A DNA stretch of 64,000 nt from Conchocele bisecta (lineage: Eukaryota; Mollusca; Bivalvia; Lucinida; Thyasiridae): assembly GCA_029237695.1 (NCBI GenBank), contig CM055271.1:79681488-79745487 (forward strand), read 5' to 3'. A program made the position numbers and the translations under genes. A model generated the notes under the pieces. That model was not told where the DNA came from. It searched no databases and saw only the letters and a program-made list of their open reading frames with translations. Each line of letters opens with the position of its first letter. Within the stretch, counting starts at the first letter, position 1. Positions 10,998 to 22,169 of this stretch are shown in pieces.

Positions 10998-11430
10998 ATG
11001 TATTTCGTACTTCTGGGAATACTGGAGTGTGTCGCGAGTCACGTGATGGCCGCGCCGGGCGGGAATGCATTTTTCGAAGAGCCGCAGTGCTCGAAATTGA
11101 GTTTCGAGGAGAAAATCCTGGAAAAAGGAATTAGATTTGAAGTGACGATTGAAACAATAAAGGGACAGTTTGAGAGTATGTAATCGAAACTTCGGCAGGA
11201 GCAAGCCGATCTCAGTCGCGACAAAGATGTAATACTGGAGGAGGTGCGTACTCGGATTATCGGAGACTTTCAGGAAATGCGCGGAAGCCTGGAGGGACAA
11301 CAGTCGGCGGCGGACTCGCGGATTGTCGAACTCATAGCGAAGACTGAGGCCCAGGTGACGAGGATGTCACGTGACGTGCACTCCTTGGTCAATACGAATA
11401 TAGCTCAGATACGAGGAATGAACATACATG
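10998..11430 (+). pseudogene. C1q-domain protein, exon 1: signal peptide and coiled coil, with in-frame TAA
   Basis: ATG 10998 opens a typical secretory signal (MYFVLLGILECVASHVMA, predicted cleavage before APGG). A heptad-like charged segment follows, reaching KGQFESM at 11180. A TAA stands at 11181-11183, but the same frame stays open and coding-like to about 11440 (KLRQEQADLSRD, then GSLEGQQSAADSRIVELI), with strong coiled-coil character. Signal peptide plus coiled coil plus a C-terminal C1q domain is the standard bivalve C1q plan, and a C1q domain lies 6.3 kb downstream. Two readings: the TAA is a nonsense mutation, or a donor at 11176 (GAGA then GTATGT, phase 1) ends the exon first. The second fits the phase of the C1q exon, but leaves the long coiled coil unexplained. 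Other donors: CAG/GTGACG near 11355, GG/GTATGT near 11440. The product would be a secreted pattern-recognition lectin. Confidence 0.6.
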
Positions 11431-13965
11431 TACATGGGTATGTAATATTTCACGGCAACATGCGTCTGATTGAAATACTTTTTTTGTATTGAACAATATG
11501 TATCTAATTCATGTTGTACGAGTTTGCCGCACATTTGCAGTCTGATGGTCCATGTAGCAACTTTCGTGTATCTAGATATCGTCGATCACGACGAGGTCTG
11601 TCGGCACATTTAACCCTTTTACCCCTAAGTCACTGGAATGGAGTTTGATATGTTAATTTTGCAACCAATCCAACCGTCTCAAAATGGTTTTCAGACTAGT
11701 AACTATATTTATGAAAAGGGGGTGTTTATGTTCTAAAAAAATGAAAAAATACTAACTAACTATCAAAAGTGCAGGTCCTGCACTGTTTGCATAAGCTTTC
11801 GGGTTGAAAGTAGTTCAAAGTAGATATTCATCGTCGATGAAGACGCTACGAGGTCTGTCGGCACATTTATAGTTGCTCGCTTGGTTTATTCGCTACATTA
11901 TACAATGATTGACGAGTGAACCATAGAATATGATCTGATATTCATTGGCAGAAATGTCATATTGATCGAGGTGAATTGTGTTATTATATGATAACAGTAT
12001 CCTTGATCAATAAGCATGGTACTTGTTTTGATCATTTACACTCCATATTTTGTACCTCTCTACTTTCTGACCACAGACTTTTGGCTATTAAACATAATTA
12101 ATCTAAAAACTATTTAAATATAATTACTTTTCATCAATAACAAAAAAGTCACACTCCCCTCCAAGCAATAGTTGATGATAATGTTGATTTGATTACGAAA
12201 AAAACAATTTTCCTTTGGGAATTTAACATTTGGCAAAAAGGAGGTGGGGAGTGAGGAGGAAGGTCGAAAAACGAAACATTTTGGAAATTGACTCCGAAAC
12301 ATGCTTGGCAATGATGGAACTAAAGCAAACAAATGTTAGATTTTGAAAATAGGTCCACAAAGAAACAAATATTAAAAACATGTATTTTTAGCCTCCATGT
12401 TAAATTCCCATAGTAAAATCATTTTTTTCGCAATAAACTACTTTTTTTGGGAGGATGTTATTTAGAGATTTAATGTGTTTGATATGTTTTCTATATTTAG
12501 ACAGTGAATATAGTCTGGGGAAAACCCAAGCCCTTTAAATATGATGTTATAGTTTGCTTTGCCGATAGCAGTCGGGACCAATCATGTACTGTTTATTTAT
12601 AGATCATATAATAAATTGCTATATTTCCATTCTGTTTATTGCTTCACATGATAAAGACGTAGATCTAATATATCAGTAAATATCGAAGCGTGCTGTGTAA
12701 AATTCCACGGCCATCATTGTTTAAACAACGTCGTGTTCTTGATGACGTTACGTTGTATACCGTGCATCGTTAACATGCTGTTACAAAAACTATCAAAGAC
12801 ACTTGAATTTTCTTTTCAAAATATTTTTTTGGAAAATGTTAAATTCTAAAAAAGTGTCATTATGTCTGGTTTTCCTGGAGCGTGTCCATATGAGACACGC
12901 CATGTGATTTTGTACATTCGGATATCTGCGTAATTTCATAAAATAAGTTTACAAAATATACAATATTTTTCATAAATAAAGTCGAAAGTTGACAAAATTC
13001 ATGCCGTGAATGTTGCATTTAAGCTTGAACCCCACTTTGTATAGAGGATATGGGGTTCAGTCATAGCGAATTGCCATCACCCCATGTGGTGAGTCTGGAG
13101 GATTTTCTGAGATACCAGATGTATTGATTTCAACTTCAAAGAAGTTACTGATAGCAATCTGAGGTAATTAAGGACTGGCAACTCAGCCTATTTTCTAAAA
13201 AAGAACAAAAAATCGACGAATTTAAAAATAGTTATCATACATGTATTTGTATGAAAAAATAGGCAATGGCATTTTTTTAAATTTTGAAATTCGTCCATAA
13301 ATGAGCAAATTAAATTAATTAATTTAATTAATTTGGTTCTAGTGCATTGCATGCAATGCCATGCATATGCGTAGGAATACACATAGACTATTACACAAGG
13401 GAAATAGTCATACAAGTTTCATAAAAATGATATACTTTAATACATGGGCTCATGGATGTACGTACATTTGTATATTTAGTTAATTTGTTATTCAATTGCA
13501 CTCGTATGCCCAATACGATGTTGTTCAAAGATATAAACACATTGTGGAAGCGGAACTATTTTTCCTACGCAACACCTTTCCACCCATGTGTGATTTGGTG
13601 CTGACTTGAGATCTTTGTTCCTGCAAACACGTGTTCATTTATCATTCATTTGCAAATTACTTGCATGCATAGATAGGTGTTTTTTTTATAAGCGAAATGG
13701 CCGGAAATATAAAACTTGGTGATCGTGTGCAGGCAGTAGATGAACTGGGTCGATGAGCCGGCTCGTTACTCGCATGGACTATTTTATGTTTATTTATAGA
13801 TGTCCATTCATCAGTATAGGTGTGTTTTTAAAAAATCAGAAGAAAAAAAATCCGAGCAATTATCAAAATTATCACAAACAACGCAGATCCTGATGAGCCA
13901 ACTCGTTAGGAGCCGGCACATCTGGTTCTACTCTGTTTGTGAACACAGATATACGAGTGTAGGAC

Positions 13966-14640
13966 ATAATCCCCCCCTGGACATAATCCCCCCTGCTTAT
14001 TTTGACCAGGGAGGACAAAATCCCCCCGGACATAATCCCCCCCCCCCCGGACATAATCCCTCCCCGGACATAATCCCATCGGACATATCCCCCCTGCAGG
14101 TATTTAATAAAACACATAAGTTGTGTCTAGTTTTATTTTATCTTTATTAACGTGCATAATAATTTGTTTACGAAACATTTACATATATGCCGAACCCCAT
14201 GTTTTATTCTATCAACCTAAAATCAGGCTACACGCCTACAATACATATTACAAAGAAAGTAGTTAATGTGTTGTCTTATCTTTACTAATAGCCCATACAT
14301 GTATCTCACATAAAGCACATTTATATATAAGGCGTTTTATTTATACACCAGTGACAGATGAAAAACGGGTCCCACGCCCAGCTAAAATCTGATACTCTCG
14401 CCAATGGTAATTGTTATATGATTATCCAACTTAAACAAATGAATTAAAATACTTTCAGATACATCAACCTAAATCCACTATTCTATATCTCTTATGATTT
14501 CTGCAGGGGGGGTGGGTTTATGTCCGGGGGGATTTTGTCAGGGGGGTGGGGGGGGGATTAATGTCCACCCTGGTAAAAAAAAAAAAACAGGGGGGATTAT
14601 GTCCGGGGGGGTATTATGTATGTACACCCAGATATACAGG
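13966..14640. mobile_element. Foldback with C-rich and G-rich arms
   Basis: The left arm iterates GGACATAATCCCCCC (13966-14095); the right arm iterates its complement GGGGGGATTATGTCC (14500-14610). The outer ends are also inverted: ACAGATATACGAGTG at 13943 against CACCCAGATATACAGG at 14625. About 400 bp of AT-rich DNA separate the arms. The G-runs could form quadruplexes. Frames here are repeat artefacts. Confidence 0.7.
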
Positions 14641-15099
14641 TCTGTAGTGTTTAGAGGGTTAGGAAATTGGATCCGATTTTTATTACATAGAAACTAAACC
14701 AAGAACTGCCATCTTTGTGAAGTCTGATGTGTATGTTAGTTTTCCCATTGCCAAATGGTCAAACTATGAATCTGGCTTATCCTATAGAATCGTAATGGAT
14801 AATTTGCTATAGCTGACCTGACCTTACACATGTAGCTAAATGGTGTTACTACACAATGCCACTATCAGTTACCAGATGGTCTCTTGAGATGTGTAGACAA
14901 GGAAAGTAGTCCCTGAAAAGTGGTTGCTGGGTGTTGGGTAATAAATCAGTGGTCAGTGGTTTTGCTGCAGTCATTATCTCGTAATGGTCAGTGTTATAGC
15001 CTCACACAGTAGGTGGTCACTGTGGCGAAAAGCGGTTGGATTCTATGGAATTATTTTAAGTGGAGAATTCACATCATGTGGAGTACATGAGGAACGTAC

Positions 15100-15870
15100 T
15101 CTGAAAATGTTGTCAACTTTTGACGCCATTTACGGAAAATATTGTAAATTTTGTAAACGTATTTCATGAAATTACGCCGATGTCCGAAGGTACAAAATCA
15201 CATGGCGTGTCTCATATGTTTAGTTAAAACATTGCGTTTCACTGGCTGAATATGCAAAGCTGAGGTCTTTCAACTTTGAATTACTGAATGTTTAACACGA
15301 CATCGACTGTTCGAACAATTCAACATTTACACTCTGGAAAAGTGAAAGTGAATGGGTTTAACGTGCCATCAACAGCTAAGGTTATATAGAGACGGGATAT
15401 GCTTTGGAAAGTTGTACCAAAATACCGCGACATCATCGGCAGAATCGGGATGAATGTGCTTGACTTGATTATCGCCAATCCTGGTATACACCGAGTTGTG
15501 GCTGTGACTGGAGAAATGGGGCTTATGTGCTTTATGACCAGTGTAGCTCGTGGTCAGGAAGAACAGGCCTGATGCATGGTAGCAGTCTATATTGCTTGTT
15601 AGAAGCATGACGGGGTTGCATTGGTGGAATGGCGAATAGTGCAGATCCTGATCAGACTGTGCGGATGCACAGGCTGAGCTGGATGTATACCGGTCGCAAA
15701 ACCCATAAGCCCCATCTCTGGTCGTATACCGGTGCTAGGGACCAATACACGTCTTTACTGCACTCGAACAAGCGCTGACGTGTATGCGTTACGTCATGAC
15801 ACTGACGTCATATTGTCGACGTTCGACTAATGGAACGTCAACAGGTTTAGTTGTAACCCGGATGTGCGTA
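15100..15870. repeat. Inverted duplicate of 22170-23140
   Basis: Landmarks: ATAGTCGAATGC-free text such as CGACATCATCGGCAGA at 15428 is the complement of 22570-22590, GTGTCATGACGTAACG at 22231 complements 15790, and CATATTCAGCCAG-type text at 15240 complements 22980. The 22-kb copy has an extra 230-bp insert at about 22723-22950. No gene. 15880-15960 and 16175-16240 are additional 60-bp direct repeats sharing ACTGACGACTCCTTATAGTT. Confidence 0.7.
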
Positions 15871-15989
15871 TCTTCGGTAAATGTATCATAATTTATTTTT
15901 ATTTCACATAAAACTGACGACTCCTTATAGTTAACGATTAAAATTATGCAGAATTATTGATAAGTATTGATTGTTACATGCATGACGGG

Positions 15990-16150
15990 ATTTGCATTGG
16001 TGGAATGGCGAACAGTGTAGATCCTGATCAGACTGTGCGGATGCACAGGCTGATCTGAATAGACACTGGTCGCAACACCCATAAGCCCCATTTCTCCAGT
16101 CACAGCTCCATTTCTGGTCGTATACCGGTGCTAGGGGCCAGCGTTGGCCT
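15990..16150. mobile_element. GATCAGACTGTG hairpin MITE
   Basis: GATCCTGATCAGACTGTGCG meets its partial complement GCACAGGCTGATCTG within 20 bp, flanked by GTCGCAACACCCATAAGCCC. A sister copy lies at 15610-15740. The short hairpin is a recurrent component of this window. Confidence 0.65.
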
Positions 16151-16639
16151 AATGGACCAATACATGTCATGTTTTTATTTTTATTTCGTATAGAACTGAC
16201 GACTCCTTATAGTTAACGATTAAAATTATGCAGAATTATTATACTGAATATATTACAGCCATTATTTTGGTTAGAAAATTGTTTATTTCTTTAAATAAAA
16301 AAATGATTTATGCATAAATTTAAAATTACCGAGATAAGAAGAAGAATGCAGAAGAATAGTTTATTGCATCGAGGCAACTGCCTCATGAGCATACATACAT
16401 GCTTATGGTATAATATACGTATAATGCAAGATGGCGTACATGGGTAAACTATTAAATATAATAAATGCAGAAACACCACAATTGTGTCAAATAGGCAAAT
16501 AGATTTCAGACCATACCGCGACCACTAATACATATATATGTACTTGTATCATACACTCACGTACATCGCACTGTCCCCGTTTACTGATCATACTGTGTAC
16601 TAAGTGTTATAGCTCGTATAATTTTAGCACTAAATGAGA

Positions 16640-16830
16640 CATAGACATACATATACATACACCTACACATACATATGTACACACACATGCATACATGCAC
16701 ATACATGTACACACATATACACACATATGCACACCCATATACATCTTCTTTCTAAATGTGGTATAGTATTACATGTCTATATGCATGTACGTACATATAG
16801 GCACATATACATATAAGTACATGTACATAC
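16640..16830 (+). repeat. TACA/CACA simple repeat
   Basis: Imperfect tetranucleotide repeat of ACAT, ACAC and TACA. The Thr/His-rich reading frame across it is an artefact. Confidence 0.9.
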
Positions 16831-17692
16831 ACATACAGAAAACCGTGAATGCATCAGTGGTAGCGTCATGGTACGAACGTTCCTTCCCTCAAACAGGAAT
16901 ACTTTGATCATACATTGTATTCCAATTGTCGTTTCAAAGTAATATTGCACAGATAATACATGTATCTACGTTCCACACGAGTATATGATAATTTAACGAC
17001 GTAAAGCATACAAAGCTTACTAGTAGTTAAATAATTTTTAAATTTCGGGAGAGTTTTTGTTTTTGGCAAATGCGCTTTAAATCAGCATCACAATAGCGTA
17101 AAACAGTTAGTCACATGAATAATACAGTCATGTCCATTCACATATAATACATGTCATACTGTAAACAAACGGTATGTGATTGTATGGTAGGAAATGACAT
17201 AAATGCACATGTCGACTTGGCGATCAGCGTAATCCCAGACCAGCCTGCGCATTCTCACAGCCTGTACTGAGACTATACTGTGCATTTTATATAAATATAT
17301 GTATCAATAAGTATACACAATTGATATCCAGTTATTTCCAGAATAAATTACTACATATATCTGTTTAGCTGAGATATAATTTCGGTACGTTTCTCGAACG
17401 CTCTGAAAACTAAATTCCCAAGGTTTCTTATATAAGACGCTCTATCTGAGTGAAACAGTGTAGCGTACCCTCAAGTCATTGTAGACAGGACATATAAACA
17501 AGAAATGAAATGAAATTCATCTTCTAACACGTTACATAATTTACATTAAATTTTACGATCATCAAAGGGTGCACTCTTTCATTTTGCATTGACTGGGAAA
17601 ACGCCCAAATGTGTGCTTAGAGATTTTTGTGAAATCGGCTACAGTACAATTTATTCCACGTGTCATGTTCACTTCCCTTTCTGTCCGTGTAG

Positions 17693-18120
17693 ATGAGGCG
17701 ACGTCTTCGGCCGTGGCGTTCAGCGCCAGAACGCTGTCGGACTTGACACCAGGGGTGGGCGACATACTCGTGTTTACAGAGTCAGACCTGAACCTCGGCG
17801 ACGGGTACGACGTCGGCACGGGCCGCTTCACCGTCACAGTGTCCGGCGTCTACTTGTTAGGCATACAACTGTGTCTGCTGTCCAACCATTATAAGGTGTT
17901 TCAGCTTGTGACGGACGATGCGGCGACGTTGCACACTGCGACGATAACAACGGGAAAAACTTCGACTGGAGCAGCGTGCATGGCACAGACAGCTGTTGTC
18001 TCCCTGGTCAAGGGTGACGTCATTTCCGTCAAATGTTCAGACAAAGGCACCGGCAACATATACTAGTTTGCTAACTACTAGTATAATATTTTCAGCGGTG
18101 CCTTGATTCAGAAGTTGTGA
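17693..18120 (+). pseudogene. C1q-domain protein, C-terminal C1q exon with two in-frame TAG codons
   Basis: After a clear acceptor (TTTCTGTCCGTGTAG), the frame reads EATSSAVAFSARTL and then DLNLGDGYDVGTGRFTVTVS followed by GVYLLGIQLCL, the core beta-strand pattern of a C1q/TNF-like domain (AFSA start, G-RF--GVY block). It continues to SLVKGDVISVKC and GTGNIY. TAG at 18064 interrupts it, TAG at 18079 follows, and the same frame then gives YNIFSGALIQKL before TGA 18118: the expected last strand (FSG-L). Total span is about 142 codons, a normal C1q domain. The 12-15 bp between the stops repeats the hexamer TACTAG, pointing to a small local duplication. The domain would trimerise and bind ligand in a secreted immune protein. 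As written, it loses the last strand and is probably non-functional. The region before 17693 in the same frame is intron and MITE sequence, not protein. ATTAAA at 18170 is a possible poly(A) signal. Confidence 0.75.
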
Positions 18121-18800
18121 ACGTGTTGGAGTGAGTTTCTTGCCATAAGCACGGTGTCTCATTATTCTTATTAAATACGTACGTTCGTTTCCCATTTAAT
18201 ACAATACATGGAACATACATGTATATATGGAACGCAAGCCGTCAATATTTTCCCATATTGACGTATCGTGAGTTTATATTGGTCTGTGCCGGAACTACGT
18301 TTCACCACCTCGTAAAATAGTTCCTTCTAAATCATTACTATTTTGTATACGTCTGTTATAGTTATATGTTTTCGAAGTGTTTATAAATTGTGAGTTATTT
18401 ACGTATATATTAAAAAGGTTACTTAATTTATAAGTGGATGTATTCTCATACAGTCGCGCAATATCGCACGCTACGGAACTCGTGCATATATTCACATGGA
18501 AATGAAATAACATATAAATACACCGTGCCATGAGAACCTGCTGATAACGCCACCTGTGGCCCGTTTCACTAAACAAGTTCGTAAGTGCTGAATTTGCCTG
18601 TATATAAACATTTACACTGACGGCCGATGCTGGAAACTCTTGATGATATGTTCACGTGTACTGATGTGCGTCTGAACGTGCAAAATGGTAATGTTAGTTA
18701 ATCACGTAAGTGTGGAAACCATATTTGTAGAAATCTTCGTATGAACATTTTTATTGTAGGAAGTTTTGTGAAATGGGCCCCTTGTTGTACTGATATCATC
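18121..18800. other. No supported gene
   Basis: Presumed 3' flank of the C1q gene followed by AT-rich DNA. GCCCGTTTCACTAAAC at 18559 is the end of a GTTTCACTAAACTTC MITE, running to about 18785 (TGAAATGGGCCCC) as a diverged copy. Confidence 0.5.
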
Positions 18801-19953
18801 CCTTAAAGGTACATGTTCACTCATTAGGCACAACATATTATTTATAGGAAATAAATAAGTGTATAATTGTGTCACCATTCCTCCAGTTCTAAAAATGACG
18901 AGTGTCCGGTATACATATATATATTCATTTAGTAATATTTATTTTACTGATAGTCACTCGAGGTGGTATCAGGCTATTTTCATATGCAAATGAGGCATGC
19001 TATTTTTAAATTATTTCTAATAATTAAATGTGTCACCTGTAATGTTTAGTGGGTAGTTGGTCGGGCGATCGGCACAAATTAACGGTAGAACTTCCGCCTT
19101 ATAGGAATCACGATTTGCCTGGTTTGGCCCTCAGGTAAGTTGTTATCTTTGTTTTTTTTGTTACCTGGGAGTTGGTTATTGCCCATTATAAAACCAGTAC
19201 GATTATTACTGACCCTACCTCTTTTGGGAGGGGCCCAAGTGATTCTGGTGTGGCTAGGATTATAATTCTGATTTCAGGGCTGAATATATATTATTTTTAT
19301 TGTAGATATTCGGTACTGATTTTGTGATTTTCCCCCCATTTGTACATGTACTTGAACATGTACAAGCAATATATGGGATTTAGTACTAAACACATTGACC
19401 CGGCCGTAAATGACCTTAGCTGTTGATAGGCCGTTAAGCCCGAACAAACAAACAAACAAACACACACTTGTCACGTTTAAACGAACGAAAACATCGTTTC
19501 CTAATTACAAAACAAACACGGTGTCAAACCGATGTACATGTATAAACGATAGGCAATCGTTTGTTTGTGGACCTGTAGCCTATTTAATCAACATTACTCC
19601 CTCAAAGTATACTTTGCTAGATAGGTATTCTTTTCAATTTTGATGTAATATGCTACTGATGACATGCCATGCAATTTACAAAAACAAACACGGTGTCAAC
19701 ACGATGTACATGAATAAACGATAGGCAATCGTTTGTTTGTGGACCAGGAACAAATCCGGATCATTGTATTCTGCATCCGGCCCCCTAGTGGCGGGCAATA
19801 ACTCTGAGAAACTCCGGTACATTACACTTCATACTTCAGAACTATAGGCATTCGGCGTGTTACGGCTTTCATCGGTATAACTATATATATGCACAAGGCT
19901 TATAGCTTTTGTCACGGTACGTAACTCACTGTGGGGAGGATGTGTGTATTCCT

Positions 19954-20028
19954 GCCCGGTTAGTTCAGTCGGTTAGAGAGATGATACGGTAAACCAGAGG
20001 TCCTGGGTTCGACCCCGGGCCGGAGCAC
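19954..20028 (+). ncRNA. tRNA-like sequence inside LTR 1
   Basis: 75 nt starting GCCCGGTTAGTTCAGTCGG (box A at 19961-19972) with box B GGTTCGACCCC at 20006-20016. Anticodon-arm text is ACGGTAAACC. The anticodon position would read GGU (Thr), but position 33 is C instead of the universal U, and the acceptor and T stems have mismatches. A TTTTT run directly after it could terminate Pol III. It is more likely a promoter-bearing tRNA relic than a working tRNA. Confidence 0.65.
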
Positions 20029-20050
20029 ATTTTTCACACCCTGTGACATT

Positions 20051-20066
20051 TGGCGCCCAACGAGGG
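20051..20066 (+). promoter_or_regulatory. Primer-binding site of the TRIM
   Basis: TGGCGCCCAACGAGGG. The first 12 bases pair with the tRNA-Lys(CUU) 3' end; the remainder differs from the full 18-base match at one internal position. Used to start minus-strand DNA synthesis in LTR elements. Confidence 0.75.
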
Positions 20067-20172
20067 ACCGTGACTGATACGAATTAAATATATAATTCGG
20101 GGACAAATTTCAATTTGGCGGGGAAGTATGTCACGGTGCGTAGCTCACTATGGGGAAAAGATGTGTATTCGT

Positions 20173-20249
20173 GCCCGGCAAGCTCTGTCGGCTAGAGCGA
20201 TGGTACGGTAAACCAGAGGTCCCCGGTTCGAGCCTCGGGTCGGATATGC
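20173..20249 (+). ncRNA. tRNA-like sequence inside LTR 2
   Basis: Second copy, diverged from the first: GCCCGGCAAGCTCTGTCGG and box B GGTTCGAGCCT. The anticodon arm TGGT-ACGGTAA-ACCA is better paired than in LTR 1. Divergence between the LTRs implies an old insertion. Confidence 0.6.
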
Positions 20250-20667
20250 ATGTTTCTCGCCTTGTGACAATTTGGTCCGACCTCGTATCACAACAAATTC
20301 CGCGATTTTATTAACGCTAATGTAAATATTTTGGCGGAATGTGCACATTTCCATTTGAGAATTATTGTTATCTTGCTCAACTAGCATAATTAGAACACAA
20401 CCATGCAAATAATATCGAATTACAATTGGTTTTCCTAGGTCGGACACGACCTAGCATAATAATAAATTAAATAGTGTGTTTAAGGCTCTAACGTCAATAT
20501 TGTAGTGGCAAGTTGATATGTTAATTTGCAAATTATCGTTATGCTGCAGAAATACATAATACATATTTAATCTCAAGGGAAGTACTCATTTTAATCTATT
20601 CAGTATTACCAGCGCCGTTCAATTATAGCAGTACCGACGAAAGCCGAAACACGCCGAATGCCTGTGT

Positions 20668-20904
20668 TCAGTACATACGATTCCTGACGAATTCCCATTC
20701 AGTTACATGCAGAAGATAAGGCATAAACACATTTTCGTCTAGTAAACGGCGCGAGAGATGCGTTTTTGCAATATGTATAAGTATATGTAGGGCTGAGTGG
20801 CATCTCGTCATGAAACCGGCATATTCCGCCGGTGCCGAGTGCAGCATCTGTGACAAGTCACGCACAGTTAGTACCCATAGACATACCAACCACGGGCAAT
20901 ACAC
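20668..20904 (-). other. Open stretch with no supported gene
   Basis: A 78-codon minus-strand frame over moderately GC-rich DNA that is absent from the paralogous block at 5400-5470. No recognisable domain, splice signals or homologous copy were seen. It may be a short unique insert. Confidence 0.3.
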
Positions 20905-21607
20905 TACAGTGAAACCTCGCTAAACCGGACACCAGCGAGGTTTCACTGTAAATCAGGCATTCGATTATTCCGAGCCATAGTTGTGTATTATGCGATCACT
21001 GACAGGCATTATCACCTGAGATAAATGACCAAGAAACCCATCAAAATTATGATCACATACATTTCTTGTTGTCCGTTTTAGAGGTTCCACTCTACCAAGC
21101 TTCGTAGTACGCAACCGCCTGCGTTAATCTCGTCAAGATAATCGAAGTTTATGAACATCTAATCGCATTGCCAATTTGCAATCAAGCTGTAGCAATGCTC
21201 AGGCTCAGTCGATCAAATTGCTTGATTTCAAGCGCAATATTCAAGTACTTATAAAGAAATTGACAAATATTGACAAAATTGGTGCGGGCGATGACGGTGT
21301 ACTGTGAGTGAGTCACACATATATTGACAAGATTGGTTCATGCGATGACGGTGTACTTTAAGGGAGTAGCATGCCCAGATTGTACCGTCAAACCTGTGAA
21401 TAATTGCCAGCCATGGGAAGAGAAACGTATGGCCTCTGTTCACAGGCGGTATTTGTTCACATGTTCATTTATGTAGATATTTAGTAATTGTAAAAACAAA
21501 AGCGTGGCTGCTATATACAGATAATTGCTATTCGGAGGTTCGACTGTACATTATGACATATCTGTAAAAATGCCTTTGGAACAGCGTTTTCTTTATTTAC
21601 AATATGA

Positions 21608-21835
21608 AGCTAGTACACTCCCGCCAGCGATTCTCTTACCAAGAATTGCAATCCAGCGGTCCTTCAATTGCAATTCGTCCCCTCTCTAATTGCGGTCCAA
21701 TCGCGGTCCCGTTTTTGTGGTCATTCTTTCGCGATACCGTTTGTGCGGTCATTCTTTCGCGGTACAGTTTGTGCGGTCATTCTTTCGCGATACCGTTTGT
21801 GCGGTCATTCTTTCGCTATTTGCGGTAATAAATTA
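21608..21835 (+). repeat. TTGCAATCCAGCGGTCC block with 28-bp subrepeats
   Basis: Ends in four 28-bp tandem units beginning GCGGTCATTCTTTCGCGATA. Further copies are at 34870-35105 and 37146-37378; related inverted text is at 45665-45950. Frames across it are repeat artefacts. Confidence 0.8.
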
Positions 21836-22169
21836 GCGTTACGCGTATATATACACCTAATTCCTGGTCAGAATCTCAATAAGCCCCATATCTCGTGGCG
21901 GGATACATATAGGAACAAGTTTTATAATTTTTTGAATGAAAATCAGCAAAATGTGGATACATGGTGTGTAGTTTAGAATTTCAATTTGTATGTACTAAAA
22001 TAGTTGAATTTTAAATAATCCTGTTTGTGTTGCATGAAACTTTATATAAAATAAAATAAATTATTCCTGTTTCTATGTATCGTCAGTGTGAGCAATGATC
22101 CAAAGGTTGACAAATAGTCTAAAACTAGATAATTATAGCAGGGGTACATTATGATACATTGAACGAATA

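Larger units (their letters stand above)
11431..17692 (+). other. Putative intron of the C1q gene, filled with repeats
   Basis: No exon could be supported here, although one may be hidden. Contents: a degenerate MITE at 12050-12500 (same family as 60640-61157), half-copies of the AGACACGCCATG MITE at 12890-13000 and 15110-15215, a C-rich/G-rich foldback at 13960-14640, an inverted duplicate of 22170-23140 at 15100-15870, GATCAGACTGTG MITEs, a TACA-rich simple repeat at 16640-16740, and AT-rich unassigned DNA. Its last 40 bp include the pyrimidine-rich acceptor TTCCCTTTCTGTCCGTGTAG. Confidence 0.45.
19910..20269 (+). mobile_element. Miniature LTR retrotransposon (TRIM) with a tRNA-like gene in each LTR
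   Basis: Complete LTR-internal-LTR structure of 360 bp. LTR 1 (19910-20048) and LTR 2 (20129-20269) both start TGTCACGGT and end TGTGACA, the TG...CA rule of LTRs. Two bases after LTR 1 is TGGCGCCCAACGAGGG, whose first 12 bases complement the 3' end (including CCA) of animal tRNA-Lys(CUU), the normal place for a minus-strand primer-binding site. Just before LTR 2 is the purine tract GGCGGGGAAG (20117-20126). Internal DNA is about 80 bp and cannot code for protein, so it must have moved in trans. Each LTR contains a tRNA-like unit with Pol III boxes A and B. The element is missing from the paralogous block at about 5043. A clean target duplication was not found; the right flank to 20335 looks like a further degraded internal segment. 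Confidence 0.8.
18930..21610. repeat. Repeat block paralogous to 4240-6120
   Basis: See the earlier block for landmarks. Extra contents are the tRNA-bearing LTR element at 19910-20269 with flanking unmatched DNA to about 20335, a short internally deleted MITE at 19574-19655, a second copy of the TACAAAAACAAACACGGTGTC text at 19678, and a CAGTGGAACCTCTC MITE at 20905-21095. Confidence 0.75.

Noticed and set aside
16850..16915. tRNA-like text GCATCAGTGGTAGCGTCATGG
   Set aside because: Resembles a D arm only; no box B or cloverleaf could be drawn.
17611..17692. N-terminal 27 codons of the C1q ORF as protein
   Set aside because: This stretch contains a MITE terminus and a splice acceptor; the real exon begins at 17693.
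19954..20028. Genuine nuclear tRNA gene
   Set aside because: Lies inside both LTRs of a retroelement, has C at position 33 and imperfect stems.
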